Positions 11,848 through 13,194 of a stretch of DNA of 13,194 bases are shown here, in pieces. The DNA is from an uncultured Bacillota bacterium (GTDB lineage Bacteria; Bacillota; Clostridia; UBA1381): the NCBI GenBank assembly GCA_949297205.1, contig CASFSH010000059.1, positions 1 to 13,194 on the forward strand, in the 5' to 3' direction. A program made the translations under genes and the position numbers. Position 1 is the first letter of the stretch. Every line of letters begins with the position of its first letter. The notes beneath the pieces were generated by a model that made no database searches, had not been told where the DNA came from, and worked only from the letters and a program-made list of their open reading frames with translations.

Positions 11848-13080
11848 ATGCTGGATAAAGATTATGAAAGACTGAGAACTCTTGCATTAAAAAAAGCCGA
11901 ATATGCACACTCATCTGATAATGATGAGATTTTAAAAAAATGGCATGATTTATCTGTGGGTAAAAGAGGAACACCTACTGTCAGACTGCTATGTTCAAAT
12001 TTTGTGAATGAAATGATATATCCATATATGCAGTGTCAGGAAGAAACAGCAAGAAAACTTGAATTTGACCTGCTTTTTTCCATGTCGGGAAGAGAGCTGT
12101 TCAATGATGATACACCTGTGACAGATACGTTTGAAGTATCGCTTCGTATGTCAGCTTCGCCATTTGGAACAGCTCCCGATATTACGCAAGCCGAGGGTGA
12201 AAATGCAAAAGGTTTTCATATAAACCCGGTAATAAATGATTTAAAAGACGATTTTGACAAATTGTTAAACGGAAGCTTTAGTGTGGATTTTGATGGGACA
12301 AAAAAATATATTGACGTTGCAAATGAGATTTTTGGAGATATATTACCGGCAAAAATGGTTATGGGAAGTTTGACAGGGGCGCTTACAAATCCGATTGTTC
12401 ATCTTATGGGTATGGAAAATTATTATTGTTCCATGTATGATTACAGCGATGAGCTTCATAAAGCTATGGACATGGCAACAAAGATATATGAAAATCTTTA
12501 TGATTATCTTGAAAACAATAAACTTCTTCTTCCTACTCAAGATACTTGTCCCCTTTGCCAGGAAAGTTTTTGTTTTAACAGCGAACTGCCAATTGATGTG
12601 GCAATAAAAACTACCGATTGCTGGGGATTTTTAGAATCTCAGGAAACAACCGCTGTGTCACCTCAGACCTTCGGAGAATTTGTTTTCCCGTATCAGGACA
12701 GATTAGTAAAACGTTTCGGACTTTTATCTTACGGCTGCTGCGAAAGGGTAGACGCAATATTCCCGGACTATCTCTCAAAATGGAAAAATTTAAGAAAACT
12801 ATCTGTTTCACCTTTTAATGATGAAAAGCTTGTAGGAGAATATCTGAGAGATACAAATATTGTATATTACAGTAAACCGAGAGCAGAATACCTTACTATA
12901 GAAGGACCTCTTGATGAACCTGCAATATGTGATTATTTTAAAACTATTGCAGAAAATGCAAGCGGATGTATTTTAGAGGTGGCACAGAGAGAAGCAGGGA
13001 CACTTTTCCGTGATCCGGGAAGAGGGAAACGTTATGTTGAGCTGGCTAAAGATACCATAAATAGATATTGGAAGCCTTAA
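11848..13080 (+). CDS. URO-D/MetE-like fold protein, putative corrinoid-related methyltransferase
   Basis: The product is 410 aa, full length for a branch of the uroporphyrinogen decarboxylase superfamily common in clostridia. The N-terminus DYERLRTLALKKAEYAHS...W is typical. The family core shows TTDCWGFLESQETTAVSPQTFGEFVF, cited here in parts: DCWG (257-260), ESQ (263-265), SPQTFGEF (271-278), then LLSYGCCERVDAIFP (292-306), NLRKLSVSPFND (314-325) and YYSKPRAEY (340-348). GCC (Cys297, Cys298) is the likely metal or thiol site, comparable to the HxC site of MtaA-type enzymes. The branch has no established reaction; methyl transfer from a corrinoid is inferred. I chose the ATG at 11848 because GGAGG at 11835-11839 lies 8 nt upstream; a GTG at 11833 overlaps that site. 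A CPLCQESFC cluster (234-242) looks unusual. It is not a close copy of the truncated gene at 1056-1629. Confidence 0.82.
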   Translation: MLDKDYERLRTLALKKAEYAHSSDNDEILKKWHDLSVGKRGTPTVRLLCSNFVNEMIYPYMQCQEETARKLEFDLLFSMSGRELFNDDTPVTDTFEVSLRMSASPFGTAPDITQAEGENAKGFHINPVINDLKDDFDKLLNGSFSVDFDGTKKYIDVANEIFGDILPAKMVMGSLTGALTNPIVHLMGMENYYCSMYDYSDELHKAMDMATKIYENLYDYLENNKLLLPTQDTCPLCQESFCFNSELPIDVAIKTTDCWGFLESQETTAVSPQTFGEFVFPYQDRLVKRFGLLSYGCCERVDAIFPDYLSKWKNLRKLSVSPFNDEKLVGEYLRDTNIVYYSKPRAEYLTIEGPLDEPAICDYFKTIAENASGCILEVAQREAGTLFRDPGRGKRYVELAKDTINRYWKP

Positions 13081-13095
13081 AATAAGGTAAAACAT

Positions 13096-13149
13096 ATAAC
13101 TGAGACGTGTATTAATGCATATTTCGTAAAGCATTAATTACGTCATAGT
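13096..13149. repeat. imperfect inverted repeat at the window end
   Basis: GACGT..ATTAATGC (13104-13118) pairs with GCATTAAT.ACGTC (13131-13144) with one small bulge, and ACT/AGT extend it outward after a 2-nt mismatch. The loop is about 12 nt. No T-run follows on the plus strand, so termination is doubtful. It may be the 3' end structure of the URO-D-like transcript or a short dispersed repeat. The remaining bases to 13194 show no gene. Confidence 0.4.
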
Positions 13150-13194
13150 GTAAAATAATAATTGGCAAAAAAATAAGGGAAATGGCAAAAACCA

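Noticed and set aside
1056..13080. The two URO-D-like genes as a recent duplication
   Set aside because: They belong to different branches of the superfamily: HSCG and GSGNSIP motifs in one, GCCE and DCWG motifs in the other. Their lengths and motif order differ.

Overview
The window is AT-rich (about one third G+C by eye), uses strong GGAGG-type ribosome binding sites, and carries a SpoIID sporulation protein, a rubrerythrin and a clostridial tandem-OB single-stranded DNA-binding protein. Together these point to an anaerobic, spore-forming member of Clostridia (Eubacteriales), possibly gut-associated. Nothing indicates a phage or plasmid. No CRISPR array, tRNA or rRNA was seen.

Layout. (1) 1-1629: a cysteine-rich clostridial protein of unknown function ends at a strong intrinsic terminator. 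A 5' stub of a group IIC intron sits directly behind that terminator and is fused to a 5'-truncated URO-D-family methyltransferase pseudogene. (2) 1726-3633: a self-contained operon of a GntR/YtrA repressor, an ABC ATPase and an ABC-2 permease. It lies behind a consensus promoter that contains a perfect 14-bp two-arm operator. (3) 3682-4581: a sugar phosphate isomerase/epimerase (TIM barrel) behind an extended -10 promoter with a leader of about 135 nt. (4) 4694-6749: a membrane-anchored nucleotide-sugar 4,6-dehydratase of the CapD/WbpM type, ending in a bidirectional terminator. (5) 6875-8212, minus strand: an uncharacterised 192-aa protein followed by a tandem-OB SSB whose leader carries a striking inverted and direct repeat arrangement. 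(6) 8356-13080, plus strand: spoIID with a SigE-like promoter, rubrerythrin, an HtrA-type membrane-anchored PDZ serine protease and a full-length URO-D-like protein. The last three units are separated by intrinsic terminators or by their own promoter.

How it fits together. Most genes are single transcription units with their own promoter or terminator, so the window reads as ordinary chromosomal housekeeping, envelope and stress functions. The GntR-ABC operon is the only clear multi-gene module. It resembles YtrA/PmtR-controlled exporters in which the repressor is relieved by a membrane-active compound. SpoIID acts in forespore engulfment. HtrA handles envelope protein quality, rubrerythrin detoxifies peroxide, and the dehydratase supplies a deoxy-amino sugar precursor for surface glycans. 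The most unusual point is the intron scar at 1016-1055. It is short but matches the diagnostic 5' end of class IIC introns and sits exactly where that class inserts. No clearly new multi-gene system was found. The best candidates for follow-up are the SSB leader with its uncharacterised upstream gene, and the repressor operator.
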